A stretch of DNA of 53,925 nucleotides. It comes from Bacillus sp. JCM 19041. Lineage in GTDB: Bacteria > Bacillota > Bacilli > Bacillales > Bacillaceae_D. Both the position numbers and the translations under genes were made by a program. The first letter of the stretch is position 1. The number at the start of each line of letters is the position of its first letter. The DNA lies in the NCBI GenBank assembly GCA_001310375.1, contig BAXC01000020.1, positions 1-53,925 on the forward strand, read 5' to 3'. Shown piece after piece: positions 31,950 through 41,559 of this stretch. The notes under the pieces were generated by a model. That model had not been told where the DNA came from. It saw only the letters and a list, made by a program, of their open reading frames with translations, and made no database searches.

Positions 31950-32502
31950 TGGGAAATACATTTCGAAAAGTAAAAGCCTATCGCGAGTTGTTAAGAGAGA
32001 CAGTTGAGGAACCGTTTTTACGTTGATAAGAAAAATTATAAATACGAAGGCTTAGAGATTCTTGTGTGATGTTGTTTTTAGTTGCTTGTCCGTGATGAGC
32101 TGATTTAGAAGAACCAAAATATATTCAGCTATGGAGTACTCATTTTTAGGTGGACGCAATCTAAACGACTATGGAGTGGCAATCACCCGCTCTCAATTTG
32201 CCGGGTATGATGAAGAAAATAATCTCCCCAAGGATATGATACAGAAGATGCCTCTATTGTTTCAGTTAAAAAAATTTTCGAATACAATCTGATGCATATG
32301 TAATGGAATAAGAAACACCAGAGTGAGGAACAAGTACGTGTCCTAAATCATTACCGGATACGACTGGAGAGTAAGTCTCGTTTTGATTTCCTCGCTTTTT
32401 CGCATAAGACTTAGAGTTCCAAAGGAGAAGCAGCTTGCGTCTGTATGACGATAAGTTGTTTTTTACTTTAGTATGTTCACTAATGGGATGATTTTAAAAT
32501 GA
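31950..32502. other. Gene-free stretch with decayed coding sequence
   Basis: About 550 bases with no intact gene. A 24-codon frame starts at ATG 31949, overlapping the nitrilase stop, and ends at TGA near 32024; it could be the stump of a lost downstream gene. A possible hydrolase remnant lies at 32131-32292. A minus-strand frame of about 70 codons (about 32277-32490) has no start codon or RBS. No tRNA, repeat or insertion-sequence end was seen. Confidence 0.5.
32131..32292 (+). pseudogene. Possible remnant of a choloylglycine-hydrolase-family gene
   Basis: The 53-codon frame reads YSFLGGRNLNDYGVAITRSQ and then FAGYDEENNL. Penicillin V acylase and bile-salt hydrolase relatives carry YAFIGMGRKLGN, then a short loop, then a segment ending in FPGYAEYE. 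The match, with an internal deletion, suggests a heavily decayed copy. There is no RBS, no N-terminal catalytic Cys and no remaining gene body. The assignment is made by eye from memory and is tentative. Confidence 0.3.
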
Positions 32503-32555
32503 TTGAAATTTATAACAATATAAAATATAATGATCATAACTGACATACTAGTATG
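32503..32555 (+). promoter_or_regulatory. gntR promoter with palindromic operator candidate
   Basis: TTGAAA (32503-32508), 17-base spacer, TATAAT (32526-32531). Twelve bases downstream is a perfect palindrome CATACTAGTATG (32544-32555), placed at the start of the transcript. It is a likely autoregulatory site for the GntR protein encoded 26 bases further on; a related motif occurs in the transporter promoter. Confidence 0.7.
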
Positions 32556-32580
32556 ATTAAAATGTAAGAAGCGTACGAAT

Positions 32581-33285
32581 TTGTTAAGAGAGTGGGTGGG
32601 TACGATTTCTACGATTGAGACGAAAAGAGTGAACGGTTCTACTAGAGATTTTGTTTATCAGACGATTAAAAATCAAATTATTAATTTGGAATTAGAACCA
32701 GGGAGAAAGATTTCTGAAAAAGAAGTAGCGAAGTTACTTGAAGTAAGTAAGACACCGGTTCGTGAAGCTTTTCTGATGCTTGCACAAGAAGAATTATTAG
32801 ATGTCTTTCCGCAAAGTGGTACATTTGTATCGCATATAAACTTAGATTTGGTTGAAGAAGGGCGTTTTGTCAGGCAGAAAATCGAAGCAGCAATCGTTAA
32901 AGAGGCATGTTTAACCTTTGGAGCAGACCAATTATTTCAATTAGAAAGCAACCTAGCGATGCAAGAATTGTGTCTAGAAAAGGGAACGCACCAACGGTTA
33001 TTTGAACTTGATGAAGAATATCACCGGACGTTATTTGAGGGCTGTAAGAAGACCCGTTCTTGGAAGATGATCCGTCAAATGAACAGTCACTTTGATCGGC
33101 TGCGAGTCTTAAGACTAGCTTCAAACCCTGAATGGAATGGGATTGTGTCACAACATCAAAAGATCTTTGAGGCGATAGGCAATCAAGACATTGAATCAGC
33201 TGTAAAAGTAATGAATGACCACTTAGAAGCAGTTAATTATGAAAAAGACCAGTTGAGATTAAATTATCCGACTTATTTCTCTTAA
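32581..33285 (+). CDS. GntR-family (FadR/FCD subgroup) transcriptional regulator
   Basis: Winged-helix regulator with an FCD ligand-binding domain, up to 234 aa. The start is uncertain: TTG 32581 or GTG 32596; neither has a strong RBS. The HTH spans about residues 20-85 (FVYQTIKNQIINLELEPGRK, VAKLLEVSKTPVREAFLML). The all-helical FCD domain follows, with metal/ligand residues such as Asp in FELDEEYHRTLFEG and His in SQHQKIFEAI and MNDHLEAV. It precedes the glycan ABC operon and shares a promoter motif with it, so it probably controls it in response to a sugar acid. The gene is intact. Confidence 0.85.
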   Translation: MLREWVGTISTIETKRVNGSTRDFVYQTIKNQIINLELEPGRKISEKEVAKLLEVSKTPVREAFLMLAQEELLDVFPQSGTFVSHINLDLVEEGRFVRQKIEAAIVKEACLTFGADQLFQLESNLAMQELCLEKGTHQRLFELDEEYHRTLFEGCKKTRSWKMIRQMNSHFDRLRVLRLASNPEWNGIVSQHQKIFEAIGNQDIESAVKVMNDHLEAVNYEKDQLRLNYPTYFS

Positions 33286-33296
33286 GATTTATTTAT

Positions 33297-33331
33297 GAAG
33301 GGAGTAGTAAACTCATACCCCTTCTTTTTTT
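33297..33331 (+). terminator. gntR terminator
   Basis: Stem GAAGGGAGTA / TACCCCTTC (one bulge) with a 9-base loop and T7. It starts 12 bases after the regulator stop. Confidence 0.75.
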
Positions 33332-33425
33332 ACGTTTTCTGAACTCTTACAATGTAAAAGACGAATAAATAGCTGCAAATCGACAAATAGGCTGTTGAAT
33401 TGGCAGAAAGTTTCAGATTAACATG

Positions 33426-33463
33426 TTGACATTTCTGAAAATTGAGGCTATCATACTGATATA
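33426..33463 (+). promoter_or_regulatory. Promoter of the LplB/LplC-type operon
   Basis: TTGACA (33426-33431), 17-base spacer, TATCAT (33449-33454). Overlapping the -10 is CATACTGATATA (33452-33463), matching 9 of 12 bases of the palindrome in the gntR promoter, so the same GntR protein may bind here. Confidence 0.75.
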
Positions 33464-33523
33464 TTAGCATTCTAGTTAGATCAGATTAACAACATACATA
33501 TTCGAAGAAAAAGAAGTCCGTTT

Positions 33524-33538
33524 GTGAAAACGGTTTCT
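33524..33538 (+). promoter_or_regulatory. cre-like site inside a hairpin
   Basis: TGAAAACGGTTTCT matches the CcpA core (TGNAANCGNWNNC), with only the outer 5' base off. The same bases form the 3' arm of a hairpin (AAAGAA.CCGTTT / AAACGG.TTCTTT) ending in T6, which also looks like a leader terminator. Either role, or both, is possible for the operon starting at 33642. Confidence 0.5.
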
Positions 33539-33641
33539 TTTTTACCTACTTAATTTGATCATTAAACTAAGTTTTTGTGAATGAATTCTTCTAGGGATCT
33601 CATTAAATTAGAAGGCATTTAAAGTAAGGGGGGCATGACAT

Positions 33642-34598
33642 GTGCAGCAAGTAGCAAAAGATTTAAGCATGCAATCATTAAGAGCAAGTACAAAGTGGGG
33701 AAGAGCAAAGAAAATCATAAAAAAAGATTGGCAATTGTATTCGTTATTGTTAATCCCGATTCTCTATTTCATTATTTTTAAATATGGCCCGATGTTTGGC
33801 AATATTATCGCGTTTAGACGCTTTGTCCCTGGGGGGAGCATCATTGGAGAGGAATGGGTAGGACTATACTACTTCCGGATGTTTCTGAATGATCCGACTT
33901 TCTTTGCGGTATTTCAAAATACGCTTATCTTAGCCTTGCTTTTATTAGTCATTACATTTCCTATCCCAATCATCTTTGCTTTGCTTCTGAATGAAATTAA
34001 GCGAAAAGGATTTAAACGCTTTGTACAGACAACATCTTATCTGCCTCACTTTTTCTCGATGGTTGTTGTCGCAGGGATGGTATTAGAACTCGTATCGGTA
34101 AACGGGTCAATAAATAATTTAGTAGAGTTCTTTACTGGTAACCGGTACAGCTTTATCCAAATGCCTGAATGGTTCCGCACGATTTTTATTTCTTCAGATG
34201 TGTGGCAAACAACCGGTTGGGGTGCGATTCTTTATCTTGCTGCGTTAACTGGAATTAATGATGAGTTGTATGAAGCTGCTCGAATTGACGGAGCAAATCG
34301 CTGGAAACAAACGCTTCATATTACAATCCCGGGTATCCTTCCTACAATTGTTGTTTTATTAATCTTAAACATTGGGAACTTCTTGCAAGTCGGTTTTGAA
34401 AAGATTCTATTGCTGTACAATCCGCTTATTTACGAAACAGCTGATGTAATTGCTACTTATGTTTACCGAATTGGAATTCAATCAGCCAGTTTTAGTTACG
34501 GGACAGCGATTGGCTTATTTGAAGCACTAATTGGGTTGATTTTAGTCTTTGGAGCGAATTTCCTATCAAGAAAAGTAACAGATAACAGCTTGTGGTAA
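33642..34598 (+). CDS. Sugar ABC importer permease, LplB type
   Basis: Inner-membrane permease of a carbohydrate importer, 318 aa. GTG 33642 lies 8 bases after AAGGGGGG; nearby ATGs are in other frames and stop early. A basic N-terminal stretch is followed by six membrane segments and the EAA loop EAARIDGANRWKQTLHITIP (about residues 213-232) that contacts the ATPase. YGPMFGNIIAFRRF and the C-terminal LSRKVTDNSLW are typical of LplB/YteP-like permeases for oligogalacturonide or complex-glycan uptake. The operon has no ATPase gene. Confidence 0.9.
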   Translation: MQQVAKDLSMQSLRASTKWGRAKKIIKKDWQLYSLLLIPILYFIIFKYGPMFGNIIAFRRFVPGGSIIGEEWVGLYYFRMFLNDPTFFAVFQNTLILALLLLVITFPIPIIFALLLNEIKRKGFKRFVQTTSYLPHFFSMVVVAGMVLELVSVNGSINNLVEFFTGNRYSFIQMPEWFRTIFISSDVWQTTGWGAILYLAALTGINDELYEAARIDGANRWKQTLHITIPGILPTIVVLLILNIGNFLQVGFEKILLLYNPLIYETADVIATYVYRIGIQSASFSYGTAIGLFEALIGLILVFGANFLSRKVTDNSLW

Positions 34599-34610
34599 GG
34601 AGGGTACTTG

Positions 34611-35483
34611 ATGCAGGAATCAATTCAGTATCGAATTTTTAAGTTTTTTAATGCAGCACTGATGTTGTTAATTATTTTTGTAACGCTTTATCCTTTTTTA
34701 AATATTGTTGCTCAGTCGTTTAGTTCAGAGGCAAATATTGTTGCGGGTAATGTAAATTTAATCCCGCAAGGCTTTAATATCGATACGTACCGAGTCGTTA
34801 TGAGCGATAATATGTTCTGGATTAATTATAAAAATACCGTAATTTATACCGTTGTTGGGACAGCGATCTCGCTTGTCTTATCAACAATGCTCGCTTACCC
34901 GCTTTCAAAGAGACGATTAAGAGGCAGGAACTTCATCATTATGTTTGTTGTCTTTACGATGTTCTTTAATGGGGGGCTAATACCTAACTATGTGCTAATT
35001 AGTAGTTTAGGTTTTGGTAATACGATTTGGGCAATTGTTATTCCTGGGGCAATTAGTGTATTCAACTTACTCATAATGAAAACATTTTTTGAAAATATCC
35101 CGGAAGAACTTGAAGAGGCAGCGATTGTAGATGGATCGAACACATACGGGATTCTACTTAAGATTGTGTTGCCTTTATCGAAACCGATTTTGGCTACAAT
35201 GATGCTCTTTTATGCGGTAACGCATTGGAACTCTTGGTTCCCTGCTTTTCTATACTTCAGCGATAAAGATCTGTTCCCGGTTTCAATGTACTTAAGAAAC
35301 ATGATTAAAGGTGTAGAAGGAACGCTCTCAACAGGGGCAACAAGTGCGGATAATTTAAATCAAATATCGTCGAACATCAAGTCTGTAACGATGGTCTTAA
35401 CCGTATTGCCTATTCTATGCGTTTATCCATACATCCAAAAGTACTTTGTTTCAGGCGTGATGCTAGGTTCTGTAAAAGGGTAA
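34611..35483 (+). CDS. Sugar ABC importer permease, LplC/YtcP type
   Basis: Second permease, 290 aa. ATG 34611 follows AAGGAGGG that overlaps the previous stop. It has six membrane segments, NGGLIPNYVLISSLGFGNT, the EAA loop EEAAIVDGSNTYGILLKIVLP, and the family ending FVSGVMLGSVKG. It pairs with the LplB-type permease upstream. Intact. Confidence 0.9.
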   Translation: MQESIQYRIFKFFNAALMLLIIFVTLYPFLNIVAQSFSSEANIVAGNVNLIPQGFNIDTYRVVMSDNMFWINYKNTVIYTVVGTAISLVLSTMLAYPLSKRRLRGRNFIIMFVVFTMFFNGGLIPNYVLISSLGFGNTIWAIVIPGAISVFNLLIMKTFFENIPEELEEAAIVDGSNTYGILLKIVLPLSKPILATMMLFYAVTHWNSWFPAFLYFSDKDLFPVSMYLRNMIKGVEGTLSTGATSADNLNQISSNIKSVTMVLTVLPILCVYPYIQKYFVSGVMLGSVKG

Positions 35484-35531
35484 CGTAGATTTAATCTACG
35501 TAAGCCCAAATGAATCATGTAAGCGTTTTAT
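35483..35531 (+). promoter_or_regulatory. Palindrome and cre-like site before the binding-protein gene
   Basis: ACGTAGATT-T-AATCTACGT (35483-35501) is a perfect 9-bp inverted repeat right after the permease stop. It is followed by ATGTAAGCGTTTTAT (35517-35531), a cre match with one mismatch. The palindrome could shape mRNA processing between permeases and receptor, or bind a protein. No clear promoter was found in the remaining 80 bases. Confidence 0.45.
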
Positions 35532-35612
35532 ATATGGGTATGGAGGTGACTTACAAGCGGGGGTGTTGGTAGGTTCGTAATCGATTCCATTAAAACTAAG
35601 GGGGAAATAAAA

Positions 35613-37232
35613 GTGAAAAAAAGGTTAAAAGTCTCGTTGTTATCGATGTCTAGCTTACTTGCAGTTGCAGCGTTGGCTGCTTGCAGTGGCAATGCCGATG
35701 AACCTGGTTCTGTTGAAGGAGAAGTAAGTGGAGCGGCGATGGAAGAGTATGCGGCTGGCGACCAATTCAAAGCAACGGAACCAATCTCATTCTCGATGCT
35801 TTTTAGTGATCACCCAAACTATCCGTATAAAAGCGATTGGTTGTTGTTCGAAGAATTAGAGGAACGGACAAACGTGTCTTTAGATGTGACCGTTGTGCCA
35901 ATGAGTGATTACACGGAGAAAAGAAGCTTGCTTATAAGTGGTGGAGATGCGCCGTTTATCATTCCAAAAACATATCCAGGGGAAGAATCGCCATTTGTTG
36001 CTTCTGGAGCGATTTTACCTGTCAGTGAATACCTACATTTGATGCCGCATTTTACAGCAGCGATAGAAGAATACGAGATGGAACCTTACTTAGAAACATT
36101 AGAACAAGAAGATGGGAATTACTATGTATTACCTGGAATGCATGAAAACGTCTGGCCAGATTATACACTTGCGATGCGAATGGATATTTTAGAAGAGTTG
36201 GACCTTGATGTGCCAGAAACATGGGATGATTTAGAAGTTGTTCTAGAAGAGATGAAAGAAGCATACCCAGACGTTATCCCTTTTTCTGACCGATTTACAT
36301 TCGATAGCACGATGAACATTGCTGCGCCAACGTTTGGCACAGTAGCTGGTTGGGGGTTAGGAAGTGCTGAAATTTGACCACGATAGTGAGGAGTATTATT
36401 TTGCGCCTGCAAGTGATGCACATAAAGACTTTGTAACCTATTTCCATGGGTTGGTAGAGAAAGGATTATTGGATAAAGAAAGTGTGACACAAGAAGACCA
36501 ACAAGCCCAACAAAAACTAGTAAACGGCGATTCGTTTGTCATTAATACGAACTCACAAACAGTGATAGATTATCGTAATGATATGAATGAGACGTTAGGC
36601 GAAGACAATTTTGAGATTAAAAAGATTCCTGTTCCGTCTGGACCATTAGGTGGTGTAATGGGTGGTTCTAAGCTAGAAAATGGTGTGATGATTAATGCGA
36701 AAGCAAAAGAAGATCCAAACTTCGAAGCGATGATGCAATTTGTTGATTGGTTTTTCTATAGCCTGAAGCGAAAGAATTTACAAAATGGGGAGTAGAAGGG
36801 GAAACGTTTACGAAAGATGGAGACGGAAATAGGCAGTTAGCTGATGATGTAAACTATGTTGGTTTAAATCCAGATGGCACAAAAGCACTTAATGCAGACT
36901 TCGGATTTTCTGGCGGGAACTTCTCTTATGGTGGTTCTACTGAACTCTTGCATTCAATGATGAATGACGAAGAAATTGAGTTCCAAGAAGAGATGCTTGC
37001 CACAAAAGAACCTCTAATGCCGGATCCACCAATCAAATACAATGCGATGGAGCTTGAACAAGCAACGTTGCTAAGCACACCGTTAACAGACCATGTAAGG
37101 CAAAACACGCTTCAGTTCATTTTAGGAACACGGGATTTAGCCGAGTGGGATGATTACGTGCAAGAACTGGAATCAAGAGGACTACAAAACTTCCTTGATC
37201 TAGCAAATAGTGTTTATCAAGAACGGAATTAA
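35613..37232 (+). CDS. Extracellular solute-binding lipoprotein, LplA type, two frame breaks
   Basis: Large, acidic sugar receptor for the importer, 540 aa after repair (LplA about 500). GTG 35613 follows AAGGGGGA. Lipobox LAAC (Cys about residue 24) follows a typical signal. Breaks: near 36370 (net two A missing in an A run; repair joins GLGSAE to KFDHDSEEYYFAPA) and near 36762 (one missing C; repair gives WFFYSPEAKEFTKWGVEGE). The C-terminal FILGTRDLAEWDDYVQELES is typical of this long family. It comes after the permeases, a common order in these clusters. Confidence 0.88.
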
Positions 37233-37251
37233 AAATGATAGCAACTAGAGC

Positions 37252-37277
37252 AAATCTGCCTGTTTTCAGGCAGGTTT
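37252..37277 (+). terminator. Hairpin after the binding-protein gene
   Basis: An 11-bp stem (AAATCTGCCTG / CAGGCAGGTTT, one G-U pair) with a TTTT loop. The tail (CTCTCATTTTT) is T-rich only after a gap, so it may attenuate rather than fully stop transcription into the DUF624 and GH2 genes. Confidence 0.6.
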
Positions 37278-37326
37278 CTCTCATTTTTATGTAAAGCCTA
37301 CTCAAGAACAAGAAAAGGATGTGCAG

Positions 37327-38028
37327 ATGATGAGTGATAATGGCAGAGAGTTTGGTCAAGGGATCTTGTCGATAGTGACAAATCACATTTATGCGTTAGC
37401 TCTCATTAACGTTTATTTTATTTTATGTAATGGTTTATTCCTAGTTGCTTTTCTGTTGCTTATCCCTAGTTTCTCCAATATGGCCATTTACTTTCTTGCG
37501 CTAATTCCTTCAGGTCCGGCAATAACAGCGATGTTCTCGACAGTTAGCAAGTTAGTGCGTGAGAAGGAAATCGCTCCAACAAAGGACTTTTTCACAAGTT
37601 ATAAAAATGATTTTGTGAGTACGATGAAAGTGTGGCTACCATTGCTCGCCGTGTTGCTAATCCTCGTAGTTGATTTTTATTATTTTAATGTAAATCCTTC
37701 TTCGATGAACCAAGTATTAGCAGGTATTTTTTTAGTCGCGTTGCTACTCGTTAGTACTTTTTCTTTCTATGTATTTTATATCCACGCCCAGTTTCATTTC
37801 AGGGTGAGGGATATTTACCGTCTAGCTGTTTATTACAGTTTTATGAAAGTAAAAGCAACGACTGGAAATATCGCGATTGCCATTATTGCTTTTTTCCTAA
37901 TGAGTGTTTTATCCGATTTTATTCTCTTGTTTATCGCGAGCTTAATCTGTTATGCAGTCGTGTTGAATAGTCAAACTGTACGCAATGATGTGAAACAGCA
38001 TTTCGTGGAACAATCGCAAGCGAGTTAA
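37327..38028 (+). CDS. DUF624 (YesL-like) membrane protein
   Basis: Five- or six-pass membrane protein, 233 aa, of a family found almost only beside LplABC-type glycan importers and glycosidases; function unknown. ATG 37327 follows AAAAGGA (GTG 37321 and ATG 37330 are alternatives). Membrane segments lie at about residues 15-40, 45-65, 105-125, 135-155 and 180-220. The short loop LIPSGPAITAMFSTVSKLVRE is typical. It links the transporter genes with the GH2 gene in one unit. Confidence 0.85.
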   Translation: MMSDNGREFGQGILSIVTNHIYALALINVYFILCNGLFLVAFLLLIPSFSNMAIYFLALIPSGPAITAMFSTVSKLVREKEIAPTKDFFTSYKNDFVSTMKVWLPLLAVLLILVVDFYYFNVNPSSMNQVLAGIFLVALLLVSTFSFYVFYIHAQFHFRVRDIYRLAVYYSFMKVKATTGNIAIAIIAFFLMSVLSDFILLFIASLICYAVVLNSQTVRNDVKQHFVEQSQAS

Positions 38029-38065
38029 TGCGTGCGAAATAAGGACAGAAAGTAGGGTGAATACG

Positions 38066-41000
38066 ATGAACAAAAAGATACGCTTTAATGACGGATGGGA
38101 GTTTGCAAAGAGCGGTTTGGAAAAAGAGGACTACAGTGATTTATCATATGAGGCAGTTGATATCCCCCATGATTGGCAAATCTACAATACGTTAGACTTA
38201 TATGAAAACAGTATCGGTTGGTACCGAAAGCGTTTTGTTTACAACAAAAAAGCGGAACAAGTCTTGCTGTGCTTCGGCGGCGTTTATATGGATTCAACCG
38301 TTTATGTAAATCAAAGCGCTGTAGGCGAATGGAAGTACGGGTATTCGTCTTTTGAGCATGATGTAACAGATCAGCTAATTGATGGAGAAAATGAAATTGT
38401 TGTGAAAGTGATTTTTCAGACTCCGAACAGCCGCTGGTACCCAGGAGCTGGTATCAATCGCGATGTATGGCTAAAAACAAGGGGAAACAATCATATTGTC
38501 ACCGATGGCATCTACATCACAACGAGTAGACAAGAAAATGGTTGGCTTGTGGAGATTGAAACAGAGCTAAACATTGAAGAAGATGTACAACTGACACATC
38601 GACTCTTTGACAGTGACGATCAAGAAATTTGTCTTACTACTGAAACGATTTCCGTGGGAGAGTTTTCCGTTCTGACCAATCAGCAATCAATGTTTATCGA
38701 ATCACCGAAACAATGGGATATAGAGAGCCCAAATCTTTATTCTTTTCGTTCAGAATTAATAGGTGTGAAGCCGTCAGAGAAAATGGAATCGATTGTCCAG
38801 CGTATTGGTTTTCGGACAATTAAGCTTGATCCGAATGAAGGATTGTTTTTAAATGGAAGAAAGATGAAATTAAATGGAACATGTGAGCATCATGATTTAG
38901 GTGCATTAGGAGCTGCCTTTAATCGAACGGCTCAAAAAAGAAGGTTTGAGTTGTTAAAAGAGATGGGTGTAAATGCTGTCCGAACGGCCCATAACATGCC
39001 GGCAAAAGAATGGATGGATTTAGCGGATGAAATGGGTCTTCTTATTGTAACGGAAGCATTTGATATGTGGGAAAGAACAAAAACGACGTATGATTATGGT
39101 CGATTTTTTAGCGAATGGGCTGCAGCCGATGTAAAGAGTTGGGTCAAGCGTGATCGGAATCATCCTAGCTACTCATGTGGAGCATCGGCAATGAAATTTA
39201 CGATACACATGCAAGTGAAAGAGGGCAAGAAATCACGCGAATGCTCATGAATGAAGTGAAAAAATACGATCCGAACGAAAATGGAAAAGTGACGATTGGC
39301 TCAAATTACATGCCATGGGAAAACGCTCAAGCATGTGCAGATATCGTTAAAGTCGCAGGTTATAATTACGGGGATAAGTACTACAAGCAGCATCACCAAC
39401 TCCATCCAGATTGGATCATTTATGGAAGTGAGACCGCCGCGATTGTGCAGAGCCGAGGCATCTATCATTTTCCGTTCGAAAAACCAATTTTAGCTGATGA
39501 CGATGAACAGTGTTCGGCACTCGGCAATAGTTCAACAAGCTGGGGTGCCAAATCGGTAGAGGCTTGTCTTATTGCTGAACGAGATACCCCTTTTTCGCTT
39601 GGACAATTTATTTGGAGTGGTTTCGATTATATTGGGGAGCCAACACCGTACCATACAAAGAATTCCTACTTTGGTCAGCTTGATACAGCTACATTTAAAA
39701 AGGATTCCTATTATATGTATCAAGCCGCATGGGTGGATGTCCAAAGAAAGCCAATGGTTCATCTTTTTCCGTATTGGGACTTTAATGAAGGTCAGCTTAT
39801 TGATGTACGAGTTTGCTCGAATGCTTCGCAAGTTGAAGTGCTGCTAAATGACCAGTCACAAGGCATTCAAGTGTTGGAGCATAAACAAGGCACAAAACTC
39901 ATCGGACATTGGAAAATTCCATTTCAGCCTGGAGAATTGAAAGCGATTGCTTATGATGATGAAGGTCAGATCATTGCAACGGATGTAACGAGATCGTTTG
40001 GTGATGCAAGGACCATTCGTCTAAAAACCGATAAAATAAGTCTAGTGGCAAATGGCGAGGACTTGGTCTTTGTTGAGATTGGTGTTGAAGATGAGTGGGG
40101 AAATCCAGTCGAAAATGGCACCAATCGGATGACTGTCCGTGTAACAGAAGCAGGACGCTTAGTTGGTTTAGATAATGGGGATAGTACGGATTATGATCAA
40201 TACAAAGGGGTCAGTCGTCGCCTGTTTAGCGGCAAACTAATGGCGATTGTTGCGGGAACGCTTGAGCCAGGAGAGATCGAATGTGAAGTTGTCTCCGAAG
40301 GACTCACGAGTGCAAAGATTCATTTTCAAACAGTGTGTAGCCATGATGAGGTCGTAGGAATTTCTACATCAACAAAAAATAGTGAAAGACCGATTGAAAC
40401 TGGTACAATTAATGAAATCCCTCTTCGCAAAATCGCTCTTTTTAGTGAATCAGGACAACTTTTTGATGCGACCAGCAACAGAAAGGTCGTACGAGCACAA
40501 CTTTATCCAGAAACAACTTCGTATCAAGAAGTTGAATGGAGTGTTGTGAACGACGTAGGGATTGAATCAAATATCTCAAAAGTGGAAGCGAATGGACATG
40601 AGGCAATTGTGACGGCATTTGGTGACGGTGATTTTAGGTTACGTTGTACGAGCAAAAATGGAACCAACAAAATTAAACTGATTTCTGAATTAGAGTTTTC
40701 AGCTCAAGGTTTAGGTATGGCTTATAAAGACCCATACGGATTTATTTCGGCAGGACTGTATGATTATAGCAATGGTGAAGTGAGCAATGGAAACGAGAGA
40801 GGCGTCGCTACGAGTCGTGATGGAGAGACGCAAGTTGGATTTTCATCGATTGATTTTGGTCGCAGCGGTTCCGACACAATTACGATCCCAATTTTTGCTT
40901 TATCAAGTGATCTTTACACACTGCAAATATGGGAAGGTATCCCTGGTGAACGAGGCAGCGAGTTACTAGGAGTTTTCACGTACCAGAAAGAATCAAAATG

Positions 41001-41481
41001 GAATGTCTATCAAGAAGAAACGTATCGCTTATCAAAAAAACTCCGTGGTGTGACTTCGATCTGTTTTGTTGTGAATCAAAAGATTCATATAAAAGGTTTT
41101 TCGTTTGAGCAGAAGAATCGAATCTATGAAGTGAATGCCGCTAATGAATGCGATTACATTTATGGTGATTCCTTTACTAAGACAGACGAGGCAATTGAAA
41201 ATATTGGTAATAATGTATCGATTGAGTTTACTAACTTGGATTTCACTCATGAGGGAGCAACCAAGCTATACATTAATGGATACTCACCAATTGATAAAAA
41301 TGCGATTCACATCCATGTTGAAAACGAGCAAGGTCAAAGCAAGCAAATGGTTGAATTTGATAAGTCTGACGGCTATGAAGAGCGTGCCTTTGATTTAGAA
41401 AAGATACGGGGACTGCAAAAAGTGACGTTTGTTTTTTTACCTGGAAGTCATTTTCATTTTAAATCGTTCCGGTTCGCCTAA
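38066..41481 (+). CDS. Glycoside hydrolase family 2 (beta-galactosidase/uronidase-like), frameshifted
   Basis: Large cytoplasmic glycosidase, 1138 aa after repair; no signal peptide. ATG 38066 follows AAAGTAGGG. The N-terminal sugar-binding domain (FNDGWEFAKSG, VDIPHDWQIYNT, WYRKRF) is followed by an Ig-like domain and a TIM barrel with the acid/base Glu in MWSIGNEIYD (about residue 376) and the nucleophile Glu in IIYGSETAA (about 455). The frame breaks near 39169, where one missing base restores PSILMWSIGNE or similar. The long C-terminal half has Ig-like and carbohydrate-binding-like modules. The barrel start CEHHDLGALGAA is typical of GH2 in pectin and glycan loci. Exact substrate unknown. 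Confidence 0.88.
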
Positions 41482-41559
41482 CCTGGATGGGCGCTTAATG
41501 AGCCTTATGGTGGCGAATCGGTCAAAGGCCGTTTGACTATCAAGGAGTTTCATTAAGAA

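Noticed and set aside
32277..32490. Minus-strand open stretch of about 70 codons
   Set aside because: No start codon, no RBS, no motif; probably chance in a decayed region.
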